Origin: Panorpa germanica
Lineage: Eukaryota > Arthropoda > Insecta > Mecoptera > Panorpidae
Direction: 5' to 3'
NCBI GenBank assembly: GCA_963678705.1
Contig: OY783203.1
Coordinates: forward strand, 28,006,535 to 28,070,534
Length of the DNA stretch: 64,000 bases
The notes under the pieces were generated by a model. It was not told where the DNA came from and searched no databases. It saw nothing but the letters and a program-made list of their open reading frames with translations. Both the position numbers and the translations under genes were made by a program. Shown piece by piece: positions 1 through 13,500 of the stretch. Each line of letters starts with the position of its first letter. Within the stretch, counting starts at the first letter, position 1.

Positions 1-1720
1 GGTTCAGAGATACCACGTTACAACAGTACCACGCGAATGGTCTGATCGTGATCATAGATGTGTGAGTGTATCTGCTTCGTCAGCCCATACATTTGTATAT
101 GTATTAGTAAGTCGTCTACTACTGGCAGACAGAAGTGCATGCATATCACACGTGAATGTTTCGTGTTCTTCATACTCGTACATATACGACTAACAAAAAA
201 TATATATGAACATAAAAGTTACATTGGGAACCACGAATTTAAACATTTATTTATCGGTTTCATATTTATTAACTTGTTTTTTTTTTTTTTTTTAATTTTT
301 TGGGTTATGATTATAATAAATTGTTATATTTTTGAAATGAATGGTTAAATAAGATATTGCTCTTTAAGTTTAAATGGCAATATTTTATGTATTTGGTATT
401 AATATATGATTCTTCAATCCTCGTTAATTGGATTAAAAAAGTGTATTTCAATTCTAGTTTTGTCAATAGACAACCAGAGGTAACTTACAAAAAATGTAAC
501 TGAGATAATTATGACAGCTGAGAAACAAAATTAAGGTTTATAATAAACTACAGTTAACTGAGAATTAAAATCGGCCTTGAGTTTTTAATTGTATAGTTGA
601 ATTTTGATTTCGACGTTTTAAAGTCATTTATAGTTCAAATTACCAGAGATCGACCACACAAATCTACAATACGATGGTGTATTTTATCCATTTCGATCCT
701 ATATACATTATAAAAGAATTAATAAGACAGTGCTATTGCATTGTATCTTAGATTTATACGACACAACTTGTTTTAAGCATGAATCACCGCCGAACTCTCA
801 TAATTTAAACTATAATATCTAATATTAACACAGAGTCTATTTGATTTAACTTTACGACACTCGACAGTCATGCTTTTGTTAAAGTAAATAAAAGTAAACA
901 ATGGTAAACAAATATCGTGTGCCTAAACAATTGTGTGTATATCAACTTAACATCAAGTATAATTACAGATTACAGTTTTGTTACTATATGCTTCATTGAT
1001 TTAACAATTGATTCTTTCTCATGGTAGTCATTTAAACTGTATTTTCCACGTTTCGCTTTGGCTTCTTACGACTTCACTTTCTATAGATATTGTTGATTGC
1101 AAACATGTCTTTATGAGTGTATAAGAGAACACAAAAGTAAACACAGTAACACAATTACAATTATAATAACAAATTTATGAATTCGGTGCCCTTGTAAAAT
1201 GATGACCCGAGCCAAGGCTCTTCCCTTGAGGCGGCCCTGATTATATGGTACAAATCGTACTATATTGTGGTGACCACAAGTTTTTTGTCTGTATTACAAG
1301 TTTGCATTTCTCTTGTTGCATCTAATTTATAAGTTATACAATATAACTTTTATCTGACCATTTCTGTATTATGTCTACGGGTATGAATGACATTCTAAGA
1401 AAAGATTGAGTAACTGGGAGTATTAATTTTCGTTATAAACAACTGTAATGCACTGTTTTGCAGGCTATATCTTTATCTATAATTAGAAGGAAAACTTTAT
1501 ACTACATTATCAATCAAGGGTTCAATTCCAGATAACTCTTAGATGTGTACATTGATATATTTATAAGGAATAGATTGAAATATTATCACTATATTATCGT
1601 AGATCACAGGAAGGACAGTCTTCTGATAAATCTAGTAACATGAGATAAACATAACCTTAAAAATATATGTCTACCTTCATCAATTAATGACACAATATCT
1701 TATAAATAATTTTAAGTAAA
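1..1720. other. Non-coding, AT-rich
   Basis: No credible coding frame. Poly(T) at about 279-293. GAGGCGGCCCTGA at about 1219 resembles the end of a widespread repeat; a similar inverse piece occurs at about 26930. Confidence 0.6.
650..802. mobile_element. Short MITE with CGGCGGTGA end, degraded copy
   Basis: CACAACTTGTTTTAAGCATG followed by AATCACCGCCGAACTCTCAT matches the right side of the copies at 5586 and 63381; the left side is unrecognisable. Confidence 0.4.
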
Positions 1721-1722
1721 TA

Positions 1723-1930
1723 CGAGGCATGTTTTTTAAGTAAGTACCGTTTTGCGATTCCGCCTTTGCAGCGCTACGGTCGGCGTTCCGCGCATGCGCG
1801 CTGGTTACCTACATCTCTTGTCTACGCACTGACGCCATTACAGTCTGATTCTTCATTGTATACGTTGTTTACTGAGTGTTTAAGATGCCCCCGACAATCG
1901 TGAGTCCCGCCGACTTTTCTTGAGCGGTAC
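1723..1930 (+). mobile_element. 5' end of a mariner-type transposon
   Basis: After a TA dinucleotide the sequence reads CGAGGCATGTTTTTTAAGTA, a mariner terminal-repeat style, followed by a GC-rich leader and ATG at 1885. The encoded MPPTIVSPADF matches the N-terminus I associate with mariner transposases often annotated SETMAR-like; a stop follows at once. The rest of the transposase and the 3' terminal repeat are absent. Confidence 0.55.
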
Positions 1931-4177
1931 CACAATGAAGGATCTATGAGAAAATTATTGTTATGCTTTTTAAAACATAATATTTGTATTCGTTCATTAT
2001 AAACAACACTGCAGGCAGTTCTTTTACTAGTTCGGTCACTAGTTCAGGCCCTGTGTTTTGGCGTTCAGGCCCTGTGCATGAGGCCCAACCATTGGTTCTA
2101 TGCTTGCAATGATGTTTCAACAAACTTTGCTAATAAATGTTTACTTTGTAGAACGTTAACAAATGGTTGCGTTGCATACTATGAGAGTGTGAGCAGCGTT
2201 GGTCTGTTGTATTCTTTTTATTTAGTTTTATTGACCGTGTATTAAATAAAGAAATGTATATTTGGCAATGCAAACTGCGTGAGTAGTATATTTAAGTAAA
2301 AGAAAAATATTGCAAAAAAATAAAGGCCAAGCACAATGTCAACAATTTCGCTTTAATCATTTTTACCAGTGGCAGCGAAATAATGGGAATTGTATAGAAG
2401 TAACTAATTCTTTAAAGTTGGGTTTTTTTGGGATATAGTTTCATTTTTTAAGTCGTATTTATTTTTTGAAATATAAAAAAATTAACGGAGATATAGTAAA
2501 GTATAAAATTTGATTCACATCCAGAGCATTTCCGTCCGCGTATCTTAAGAATTTATCTTAAATTTCTAACATCAAATAATGATGATTATTTTATTTTAAC
2601 CTACAAAATTTCGCCACCAATGTGCAATTGAACAATAAATACGAACTATGTTGATTGTTGAGTTAGAGGAGGGGAATTGGGAGGAGACGGGGGTAATGTC
2701 ATAGTACATATACTACACGTACTTCCAAGTATGCTAATAAAAACACAGTTCATGCATTTAGCATACTAATGAAGTACAACTTATTACAATAATAATATGC
2801 AAATTTGTCATGGCACAACATTTTGAAGACAGATTCAAAATAGATTGTGAATGGAATAAATTGAGACTGCAATTTAAGAATTAAGGTCCATTAACCTACT
2901 AATTTGGACTGTATCGTGACTTTTGCAATAAGCAATAAGTTTTTCGATTTAGTTTTAACCAAGGATTGCGGAGTCGGATAAAATGTATCGTCTCCAACTC
3001 CGGCTTGAAATTCGTACAGTGAATACAATCAAATAAAGTTAATTGCTTATATTTCCAATAATATTATTTTAACTTATTTACTTATTTATTCTAGACTATA
3101 GATTTACACTAAATTAATTGGAGTAAGATAATTTTGCACCCCATAGATTGGAATCAGGGGCTAATTGATAATGTGATACATTTACACTGGATAATATATT
3201 ATCTGATGTAATAATGCGGTCCGTTACATAGTTTATTTTGAATAGAATACAAATATTAAATTATTTCTTAAGTTTAGTTCCCATTGATCCAATACACTAC
3301 CTCTCTTGAAAATAGTACTTTTTATGCCAAATTCAAAACAACGTACAATACGTAAATATTATAAGGGACAATTTTTCTAAACCAACTTGGAAATTCAATA
3401 AAAAAAACTTCCGTGAGGGGGTTATATGATTTTCTATCCTACTTCTGTTGAAATGTATCTCTTTTTCCAATATAACAGCTTAGGGTGGGCACACTTTACA
3501 GACAAAACTTTCTACATATAAAAACAGACATTTGAGACAAACCTCGCAACTACAGAGAGCTGTAAACAGCTGACGGAGCTACTGTATAATCAGCCCAATG
3601 TCAGAGTTGTATTCGGAGTACGATATTCTAATCGTACACTTCTTTGAGGAGAGTCTTGTATCAAGTGTGCGCCTAGGCTCAGAAAATATTGTTATTATTC
3701 TGGAAATAATTTTGAAGGAATGAACAATGAATGCATTAACTGTTGCCACGATTCCACGACCTCGTCAGTGGGTTCAACTTTAATAAATGCTGAATTATAT
3801 TTACCAGAAAACGGTTGTCATATTTTATGTTGCAAAGCTCATCAGTTCTCGTTACATATTGCTTTTTGAAATATAAATTATGTACGCCTTGTCTCGTTTG
3901 AACACTTTGAACAATATTTTACATTTTGCAGACGTTCATAAAATTCAATGTTTACGATGTTCAATATAAGAAAATAAGTAAGGCATGTTAATTACTTGTC
4001 AATTTTAATGTTGTAATATTAATGCAAAAATAATTGGCTTTTGAGGACCGTTGGTATTGTACGAGGGTCACTCAAAGATAAACCGGAATGTTTTAATATA
4101 GATTTATTGATTATTTATAAAAACACAAATTGAGTGTTATTTACCTTATTTTACCATACATTGGAATTTTCTATAAC
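1931..4177. other. Non-coding, AT-rich
   Basis: TTCAGGCCCTGTG occurs twice within 40 bp (about 2043 and 2065). Nothing else recognised. Confidence 0.6.
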
Positions 4178-4311
4178 GGATCCCTTTAATAATTAAAGGG
4201 AAAAAATGATATTTTTAGCTGTTATTATCTTCTAATACATTGGATATTTGACTTGAACTTTATCAATATATAATACAGTTTTATAAAAATTAAGTCGTGG
4301 TTCACAAGCCC
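4178..4311. mobile_element. GGGCTTGTGTCC MITE, right-end fragment
   Basis: Shares CCTTTAATAATTAAAG, TATCAATATATAATACA and the CACAAGCCCATT end with the full copies. More diverged relatives are visible near 29160-29460 and 41465-41545. Confidence 0.5.
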
Positions 4312-4904
4312 ATTGCAGTAAATATATAAGGAATAATTTTTGTAAAATGTTCTATTTATTTTAGGATATTTAGTCCCGAGTAGAAATTTTGAGAAAAAGT
4401 TGCTGAAAACATACATAATTTGTGATAATATTCTGAAGAAGTTAACCGACTTACTTAAGAGGTTAACCGACTCCTGCGCTTAAGACATCAAATGTTTCAC
4501 ATTTCCTGTGAAATTAAGTTACTGCGAAAATTTATGAATTATAAAATTAACAGTACAAATTCCAAGTATTTTCCGGGATTTCCTATTTGGTAATATCGAT
4601 AATATTGTGTGACGTGCCTTGTAATACGTAACATAGAAACCAAAAGCCGTATTTCTTATCTCATTTCATATCTACATATTTTATTAAAAAGAACGCTAAA
4701 CAGGATGTTCCAATAATGTAACACACTTTTAATGTTTATTTGAACATTGTTTCCTAAAGCACACGTGGATTTTGATATTACATGTTGAAGGAGACTAAGG
4801 TACAATCAGTTTTGAGTCATAGTAAACATTCAAGGAGGTAGACTTTGAGATCAGGTATCGGTGATTACTTGAACCAACGAAATTATAACACCACAAATTT
4901 TTGT

Positions 4905-5365
4905 ATTTAATTTATTTAACGTCCTATCATCAGCGACCTCATACTATGTTAGAAGTTTATATAGTGTCCTGGCCTCATATATGTGTATAAGACATTTTAG
5001 AAATTGTAAATAATTAATTAAACTTATGTATTGCTTTTGAAATCAAAGAAACAACATTTAAAATTTATTATTTTAATTGTCAATTCCTTTCTATCTAATT
5101 TTATAATAACAACATTATGCACAGTGAGTTCTGTCGACTACAAATATCAACTGTGTTTGCCGTTGGCACACATGAAAGTAGCTATAACTAATATATACCG
5201 TTAGCTCATCTGACCAGAAAGCAGTTGTAATATCTCTGGTCAGTGTTACGAACTAAAGAAATATAATTTCTTTACATGTATATTACAACGCTGCCTGATA
5301 AGTTTATGATTAAATATGTACAAAATTCATTTAATTTGATAACAACCAAACCCAGAAAATATGAC
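4905..5365. repeat. SINE remnant interrupted by a second repeat
   Basis: 4905-4990 is an inverse SINE tail (ATTTAACGTCC, CAGCGACCTCATAC) and 5285-5365 an inverse SINE core (AACAACCAAACCCAGAAAAT). The 300 bp between them (about 4985-5285) match 24630-25030: CATTTAAAATTTATTATTTT, GTCAATTCCTTTCTAT, AAAGAAATATAATTTCTTT. Confidence 0.5.
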
Positions 5366-5585
5366 ACAGCTCCTTTACACTTCTTTGCATAAAAGAGATT
5401 GCAGATTGAAGAGAAGAAGGTAGAAATAGGTAGAGACTTATTTTTCATAATTTTGTATTGTTTTACTAATTAAAGGGTCAAAAATTAACTGTATTTAGTC
5501 ATAATTGACTGTAAGGCTATTCATATAATGAGAATGATACCCCTCGGTACGCGTCTGCCTTTATCTCTTTACAAATAGCTCAAGT

Positions 5586-5735
5586 TGCGAGAGGTCGCCG
5601 ATGACTTATCCTTAAAACAGGCTGTGTCATATAATTCTACGATACAATTAAAAAGCACTGTCTCACTAAATTTTTTAGAATGTATATAGAAACATTATAA
5701 CCTCATTTAAGCATGAGTCACCGCCGAACTCTCGT
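5586..5735. mobile_element. Short MITE with CGGCGGTGACTCATG ends, copy 2
   Basis: GCGAGAGGTCGCCGATGACT at the left, AGTCACCGCCGAACTCTCGT at the right; core AAAAAGCACTGTCTCACT. An end and partial body of a third copy lie at about 650-802 (AATCACCGCCGAACTCTCAT). Confidence 0.6.
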
Positions 5736-7228
5736 AATTTGAACTATAAATACCTGACAGGGGTAAATCTCGTCATCATTCGCCACAATCCAGCTTTCGA
5801 TTATTAAACCATTGGCTTCTTTTTAGCATTCTTTATTACACACGTGTAACGCATCCTTAACTTATTATACTTGTACCATATACAGAAATTCACGGAGAAC
5901 ATTTAGGCGCCTGTCGGTCTGTCTGACTCAGTTTTTCTCCCAGTTTCACTGGCATGGTAACGTAGCATGGTTACCAGACGAGCTAACTTGGTCTACGAGC
6001 TAACTCGTATATTGATTGTAAAAGAAGAATAGCAACGGCCACAGTTATAGAAATTAATCGTAAATGTGATTTTAATTTAAATTCATTGGCGTCTGTATGC
6101 TTTATAAAATATGATGTGACATATTGAAATGTTAGGTTAGAATCCCCAAAAGCAGAATGCGTAACAGCTACAAGTTTCGTGACGTCACATCAAAGCGAAA
6201 ATTCAATTAAAATGATTATTGATTTATAATGAATTAGTCTTTAAATATTATTTTCAATATTTCTTAGTGGAGAGTACGTTTCTGTTTTCAAAAAGTTATG
6301 TTAACGATTTGGTTTACTTGTTTAGATAAGTTTGACTATGGTTAGAATGTATTTGTCTCTGGAATTATTGTTAAACTTAAGCGTCTAGATGCAAAGGGAT
6401 GTAAGTGACAAAATTAAAACTCTTCAGACAACGAGTTTAAAGTTAAGGGGAGAAGTAAAGTTTCAACTTTTTTTTTTCATTTTTTTTTTAATTTATTTAT
6501 ATTAATGTTCAACATATTAAGTTTATTGTGTGAAAATTTGAAGTCGATTAGAGGAAACCTGTCGAAGATATAGAGTTTTAAGTCTTCATCTCTCTTCGTC
6601 TTACTTTGAAACTTTTAAACGCGTTTTCTCACACTTATGTTTTTCAGAGTCGGTGCCATCTCTAGCTCAAAATCTACTGGACCGATTCTTTTAACATTTT
6701 GCACACTCTTTCGTTACATAAATACCGAGGTAACGCTGACGAGTTTTTTTTTTAATTTTAACATATTTTAAAATAACAAAGTTTCTGATTTTTTTCATGA
6801 AAATTCGGTATTTTGACTTTTAAGTGTTTTAAAATATTTAAAAATCAATTAAAAAAAACTCGACAGGGTTAGCTGCAGAAACTTATCCACTAATGAAATC
6901 ACTTTGGATTTTCGATTTCAGAAAATTCAGTGATAAATTAGGAGTGGCACCGCAATATTACTTTTTTTGGTGACGTCTACGGAGATTTGCTGTCAATGCC
7001 TCATTTCTTGATATTTATTTATGAAAATTTCACAAAGTATTCTTCAAATGTTATTTTATCATGTAGTAATTATAGAAATTATTATATATTAATTGTGTCG
7101 TCAAAAAACATTATCGAAATTATGCTTTTTTTTATCGTTACAAAATAAAACAGCAATGAGTACTGATTAATTAATTTTGCACAGTACAAAGTACCAGTAC
7201 AGTGCACATTAAGTGCACAGCGCATATA
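5736..7228. other. Non-coding, probable unclassified repeat
   Basis: 6600-6960 contains phrases such as CTACTGGACCGATTCTTTTA that are typical of dispersed insect repeats, but ends could not be set. T runs near 6462-6490. Confidence 0.4.
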
Positions 7229-7603
7229 CAGGGTGTCTCAATATTCAACGATAAGCGGGCACCAAAGGGTGGTCCTGCTTATGACTACACAAGAAAAAAA
7301 GAAAGAAAAAATTTATCTCATTTTGTTTAAGAATTAAATAAAAAAATAAAAATATTTCGAAAATTGAAACACCTTAAGATGTTTATTTAGGTTGCCGATA
7401 CAAAAAAAAATCAGAAATATTTGAAAAATTGTGGTCATGGTAGTTAAAAACATCTTAAGGTGATTCAATTTTCGAAAAAAAAATTATTTTTTTTCTAATT
7501 CCTAAACAAAATGAGATAATTTTTTTCTTTCTTTTTTTCTTGTGTAGTCATAAGCAGGACCACCCTCTGGTGCCTGCTTATCATTGAATATTGGGACACC
7601 CTG
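7229..7603. mobile_element. Fold-back MITE, CAGGGTGTCYCAATATTCAA ends (mariner type), copy 1
   Basis: Ends CAGGGTGTCTCAATATTCAA and its inverse pair over about 65 bases, bounded by TA on both sides as expected for Tc1/mariner. The interior is itself a palindrome: AAAATTGAA-x-CACCTTAAGATG recurs inverted before the right arm. There is no coding capacity. The whole transcript could fold into one long hairpin. Confidence 0.75.
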
Positions 7604-10600
7604 TATAATGGTAATAAATCGATCTCTTTCTCTCTCTCTCTTAGTTTTGTCTATGTTAGAGGTGGCACTAAAAACTAAAATTCAAATTCGAATTAAAACA
7701 GTAACTGTGAATGATTACACATTTTGCAATATTCTATATAATTTATATTAAAATGTAAAAAAAAATTCGAACAGTGAGTGAGAATGGGACTTCACAAAGT
7801 TTTATTTTAGGTTGTAGTATTTAAAACAGTTTGAGCACCACTGTGTTTGATATTTGCACATTCAATAAATATGGGAACTCCCTTGACTTGATGACTTAAC
7901 CAGAGTCCAGACCAAATATCAATGAATGTTTAAAAATCGTCTACTTAACAACAATAATAATATTAACGATATTACATATGATTACATGTGCATCCTCACT
8001 TCTTATCAATATTTTGTTTGCAGTAGAAGTGAGTATGAAGTATAAAACCTATGATAATTAATTAAATAGATAAAAATAATTCACTCATAAAAAATGTGAA
8101 CGAACCTTGACATATCATATTGACTAGTTTTGAATTTGCTGGCGCCAGTAAGTATGCTTCCGAGGTACATTCACATCAATATGCTGTGTTGTAAACTCAA
8201 CGGTCCAGATGCAAGAACACGGTCCTTGTGCGTGATAACACGTTATCAGTATTTATATCTGGTGCTGCTAATGGAGTCTTAGTCAGTATACTTAATATAT
8301 CTTCAAAGAAATTATGGTGAATATGTGAAAGTTTACTATTCCTGACAGCTGTTATTCAAATTCATATGTAAATTGCATTAGAACCTCGAAAAAAATTCGA
8401 AATATTTCAGATTCTTATTTATATGTAAAATGTGTGACAAACTTCAATTTAGTTTAGTTGTTATTTGTGTTAAATATGAATTCTAAAAAATTTGCTAAAG
8501 ACTGGGATTCCTGGACTTTCAAAGTTTTAACAAATGTAAGTAGTATACAAAAAAAAATTGCATCATGTTTTTTATTTATTCAATTACTTTAAACGGCACA
8601 GTATTCAAGAGTATTTATGCTTGACGCCAGACTACTAAGTCTTCGGGCTTGATCCCAGAATCAGCGCTATATGTTCTGGTTGTTATCAAGTTTATTTGAT
8701 TAAGTATTTACATAAACATAACCTTATTACGCGGCGGTGTAGTCCACATAAAAAAAATCATAGTCAAGTATACATAAAAAACATCAGTATCGGAAATTGG
8801 TAATAATTAAGTATTCATAAATATTTTTATTTTTCACATCAATTGTAGTACGAGTATATACTTTGATGAGATGCACGCCACAGATCGTTGGAGTAAAAGA
8901 CGTATCACACACACACTCGTATACATCTCTGTTATACAAAAGAGATGGAAAATTATCGGATATGACATTATTAGCAGATTTATTTACACACATTTATAAA
9001 AAACTTAAATGGATTGTGACTGTTTTGCCCAACTTTGTTCAAATTTTTGAACGAGCGCACGAAGCATGTGTGTTTACAATGGTATCAAAATACATTATAA
9101 GTATGATATTAGGCTGCTATATCATGTCAAAGACACAAATTTTGCGATTTGCTTTGAGAGTATTAGCCGCTCTACCAAGCCGCCGATTTTCGTCTGAATT
9201 CGCCGTTGCTTAAATATGGTTCCATTCTGAGACATACCTTAATCTATTGATACGCAAACTCTTAAATATCTCTAACAAAATTACCCAACATGCATTGTCA
9301 AATCAGCAGTTCTTAAGTAAAGTTATTACACCCTTGTCGTCGTTTGTTGTTTCGAATATGTTAATATCCTCTTCCTCTCGTTCAGTTATGTCAGTGTCAC
9401 TAATTTGTGTCAATACTATAAAAAGTTGGACTTAAAACATCACGCGTCTGCCATTCACCGATAAGAGTTTTATATTTTAAATCAAATGTAAACAACATCT
9501 AATTGCAGGAGTTGTTTTGTATTGCATGTCAGCCATATCGTGCCATTTTCCACAACTTAATATAATATAATATAAGGATGAATATATTTATGATAACGTA
9601 AATATATCATAAATATATTGACACTAAAATTAGTTATGTAATGAAACAAACAACCTTCATTAATGATGTAAGTCGATTGAACAGAGTTCAAAAACTAAAT
9701 AATTGGTTTGCTTAGTTTTTTAGTTAATTATAATACTCATACTAACAACCCAGACAGCACTGGATTACCTCTGATGGTAAGGCTGGGTTCACACGGCATT
9801 GTACCGCACGTTTCTTTACATTCCGTACCGATACGACAGTACGCCAAGTCAACTTGTATTGGAGTTGTTTTACATTAACATAATTTATCATGAGAACACT
9901 GTTCTTTCATTCTGTTTCATATCGCTTCCAGTGTATTTATTTGCCCCTTGCATGTATACTTCCGGCCAAAATTCGCTTAAATACGATTCCATACTGTTAA
10001 GTTTCATAAAAAGCCTTTGGTTTTCTATAAGGGACGTCGCGTAAGAACTTAATCGAGCGCGAATTTATTATGTATTTTTTATGTAATTTAATTATATATA
10101 TTTTATTATCTTAGAACTATAACTTAACACTAACAAAAAATCTAACTTTAAACCAATGTACAATGTACAATGGAAGAGGATAACAATATAACAAAAATTC
10201 CTTTCTCTTAGGCGGAGAAGGTTCAATATGTCAATGAAATATTTAAATAATTGAATATGATGTAAACAGTGTTAAATATTCATTGTTCAATTCAAACTAT
10301 ATAAAATGCGTAACAAAGGTTTTGCTTCTAGCAACGCAATACTGAACACATACTGAGACAGGCTAAACTTTTATTTGTTAATAAACCTCAGAATGTTTGG
10401 TTTCAATGCTTTTATTGAAAATGTGCCGGTTGAATAGAACCTGTGGTCCTGCTTAAGATCATTCTTTTTGAATATAATCAATCTACATTTCCTTACATGC
10501 CCACCGCGCCATCATTAACACGATCTTGACTCTATTATTGATTTTCAAGCGAAGACCTCTTTATAAAATTTCAGATTTCAGCTATAAATTTTTGCTATGG

Positions 10601-11782
10601 CTGTGATTCACTTGAGAAATATTCTCTTCACATATTGAGTTGTCATACCACCAACTAGTAATAAAAAGTTATATTTATTTTACGTAAGTTCTGTGATTTA
10701 TTAATAGTTATAAATATAAACTTTATAATACATTTACTATATGTATGAAATGCATGAAGACGTTATTACCTGTAAGATATAAAATCATAATGGTTCTTTT
10801 CGTATTCGTTTATACTGCAGTGAAGATAAAGTTTCAAATGTAAGAGTACTTGTTCTTTAAGGTCTAGATCTGAGCTCTAGAACTGAGGAATAATTTGTGT
10901 GGTCGATGCTAGAACTTAAAGTATAAAATGTCATGTGTCCAACGTTCATGTTGGATGAAGTTTGGCAGTTGTCGGTTTTTTGACCAGCGTCAAAAGGGTT
11001 TTTTCTGCTGCACGAATCGTCCAACAATGGAAGGTTTTATACTTGAAACTTTATTTATTTACTTGGAAGTTTTTGTTAAACAGTGTCAGTGTGATCAAAT
11101 ATTCGCTCCACCGTGTAGTAGGAAACTTGCCATGTCAATCTTCTAATATTTGACTCACAAATTTGAATCAAACGTTCACTGCATCGTCTGATGTTGCCTT
11201 TACTCATAGAATAATATGAACATACACTAACTGCGGTTTTAATTCCCCACGTGATAGTATATGGAATTAAAACCGTGAGGCAAAAAACCACGCGATATTA
11301 TTCCGCAGTGGGATCTAGGCCTACGAATGAAGACATATTATTTATATTTTTATAGTTAGATCAAAATTTTATATCAAGTAACAAACTTTTATTGCTTGTT
11401 TATTCCGCAAAGGTTAAACCTAAGGCACGTCATTGACCCGATAAATAGACTTAGAATACTACAAAAGACCTATTAGCTGAGAACTATTATGCAAATTGTA
11501 AAATAAAAATTAACATTTGTGAAATGTATGACGGTTATGAAAAATTAAATACTACTTACAATCGTTGGGCGTATAGTTGTTCATCACAATATTTTAATAT
11601 ACCTCTATTTTACAATTTGCATACATAACCTTCAAAGCAACGGTGTATTAGTAAAAACTTAAATTGTCGGTTCTCATACGTTGCGACAAGTACAAAAAAT
11701 ATTCTTCAATCATCTTAATTTCTATAAAACTGTACTATATGGGGATCCAACGTTATAGAAAATCCGCACTGGTCGTGTATAC
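7604..11782. other. Non-coding, AT-rich with scattered repeat debris
   Basis: Apart from the degraded SINE at 8620, GGCTGGGTTCACACGGCATT (about 9781) looks like repeat sequence. A short palindrome TTTTAATTCC...GGAATTAAAA lies at 11238-11272. No supported gene. Confidence 0.5.
8620..8745 (+). mobile_element. tRNA-derived SINE, degraded copy
   Basis: TGCTTGACGCCAGACTAC, TCTTCGGGCTTGATCCC and CAGCGCTATATGTTCTGG match the SINE head and core; GGTGTAGTCCACAT matches its body. Confidence 0.5.
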
Positions 11783-12040
11783 GCACAGAGATATAAGAAT
11801 AGAGTGCGTAAGAGGGTGAATACTGCGAAAAGGCAAAGACAGACATAGAGAGCACTCCGTCGGCTTGCTTGTTTACCCTCTACCTCACCGCCAATCAACA
11901 AAGTCAGGAGCACCGGTTCGGCTTGAATGAGACAGATAGAACACTCGGCTATCTCTCTCTCTCTTTGCTTTTATCGCTTCCTCTTACGCGAGGGGCGAGG
12001 CCGTACCCTTCGCGCACTCTAGTCTTATATCTCTATGTGC
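11783..12040. mobile_element. GC-richer MITE with ATATAAGAATAGAGTGCG ends, copy 1
   Basis: Left end GCACAGAGATATAAGAATAG and right end inverse (...CTATTCTTATATCTCTATGTGC-like, with one mismatch) form a terminal inverted repeat. The interior (CTTGCTTGTTTACCCTCTACCTCACCGCCAATCA) is clearly GC-richer than the flanks. No ORF of note. Confidence 0.7.
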
Positions 12041-12357
12041 ATACGACTTTCCTCTATTTATTCTAATCTAATTAATACTCTAAATGCGATGTGAGCCCTT
12101 ATCATACCTCTAAACGTATTTTCTCATTAAATGTTACGTAAAAACTACGTTTAAATGTACAGAGGATATGTACTCTTCTTATCAGTGCAGATGTACTCAA
12201 TGTTTGACATAACCTCTGTTTGACCCGTAAATCCCAAATCTTGTACTTCAAAGTATTTAATTTATGTTTGAATATCAATTTCGTTGTCTTGGGCCAGTAT
12301 TTTAATTTTAACCTACATTAAACATAGTAAGTAAATCTGTATTCAAAATAAACAATG

Positions 12358-12370
<13 letters not shown>

Positions 12371-12439
<69 letters not shown>
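12371..12439. repeat. (TA)n microsatellite
   Basis: About 34 uninterrupted TA units, flanked by near-palindromic ATGATATAAATATAAA and TCATTATTTATTATT. Confidence 0.98.
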
Positions 12440-12441
<2 letters not shown>

Positions 12442-12639
12442 TTATTTATTATTATTATTTATTGTTAATTGTGTGTGCCTTTCGGTTTTACAATCTACCG
12501 TATTCTGTTTCTTGTTACATTTCATTCCTATCTTAACAATTCAACCTTAAAGCTAAACTTACTAATTTTATTTAAAACTAATTATTTTCTTAAAACTAAA
12601 CTTTATTTATTTATTAAAACTAAAAAAAAAAAAAAATTA

Positions 12640-12960
12640 TTCTAGACTTTTAGTACTTCCAAAAAGTGCTTTCTGCTTCTTCTTCTCTTGACCCTCTCTC
12701 TTCATGTTCCCCATGCAAACTAGATAACGAGCTGGACCAGATAACTGGATTTTATATATGGACGACGGTCACTTCGCAGACAATTAAATTTACATTATTC
12801 TAGACCTTTTTATCTCCAAACGTACTTTCTGCTTCTTCTTCTCTTGACCCTCTTCCTTCATTTTCCCTAGTCTTCCTTCTGTACTGGTCTATTCCCTAGT
12901 CTATTTTTCTGGGATGAAGTTTAACTGTTTCCGCGCTACTTCTTTCTTTCTCCTGCTTCC
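12640..12960 (-). repeat. Imperfect direct repeat downstream of the LINE fragment
   Basis: Two related blocks near 12642-12720 and 12796-12870 share ATTCTAGAC and the run TTCTGCTTCTTCTTCTCTTG. They lie on the 3' side of the LINE coding remnant and are probably its 3' UTR, partly duplicated. Confidence 0.45.
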
Positions 12961-12997
12961 CTTCGTTGCCTCTTTTAGTCCTTGTGCAACCCAGCCA

Positions 12998-13500
12998 TCA
13001 GCTTATTTCTTCTCCTGTTTTTTCTTTTCTTCTTACTATTTCCGCCATCCACCTCTTTCCTTCACTGTCTCCCTTTAATAGCTGGCCAATATTCCTTTCG
13101 CTCGCTACTTTTTCCTTATACTCAAACTTAATGTGCTCCAGTGTTTCGTCCTCCGCTCCGCACACTGTACACTTTCTTTCCTCACTCTTTTCCCAGTATC
13201 TGTTTCCTTTTTCCTCATTTCCCACTCTAAACCTTGCTGTTCTTCTTATGTGTTTTATGTCTTTTTCTATCAGGTACTGAGGCACATTATTTTCCCATAA
13301 CCTTTTATATCTTTTATTGTAGTTGCTTTTTTCGATTTTTCCCATTCTCTCCTGCTGTTGTATCTCCTTATCCCTTCTCCTTAGCTCCTCTTCCACACTT
13401 GCGCCTCTTTCTCTTCTCCTCTCTGCCTCCTCGATCGCCATTTATTCCTTTCAAAGTACACCTTTCTCTTTTTTGGACCTCCCTTGAACCGGACATCACT
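12998..13500 (-). pseudogene. 3' end of a non-LTR retrotransposon ORF2 (truncated, frameshifted)
   Basis: A 147-codon open stretch (13441 down to 12998) encodes an Arg/Glu-rich segment followed by RVGNEEKGNRYW and a terminal C-x2-C...H motif (KCTVCGAEDETLEHI). This is the typical C-terminus after the reverse transcriptase in several insect LINE clades. Upstream, 13442-13500 continues in another frame with basic, LINE-like residues (KRKVYFERNKW), so a frameshift has broken the ORF. No reverse transcriptase core is present: the copy is 5'-truncated. The 3' flank (12640-12960) contains two imperfect copies of one motif (TTCTGCTTCTTCTTCTCTTG). Confidence 0.6.

Noticed and set aside
8863-9213. 116-codon plus-strand frame
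   Set aside because: No recognisable domain, opposed by a frame on the other strand, and no splice or poly(A) context that supports it.
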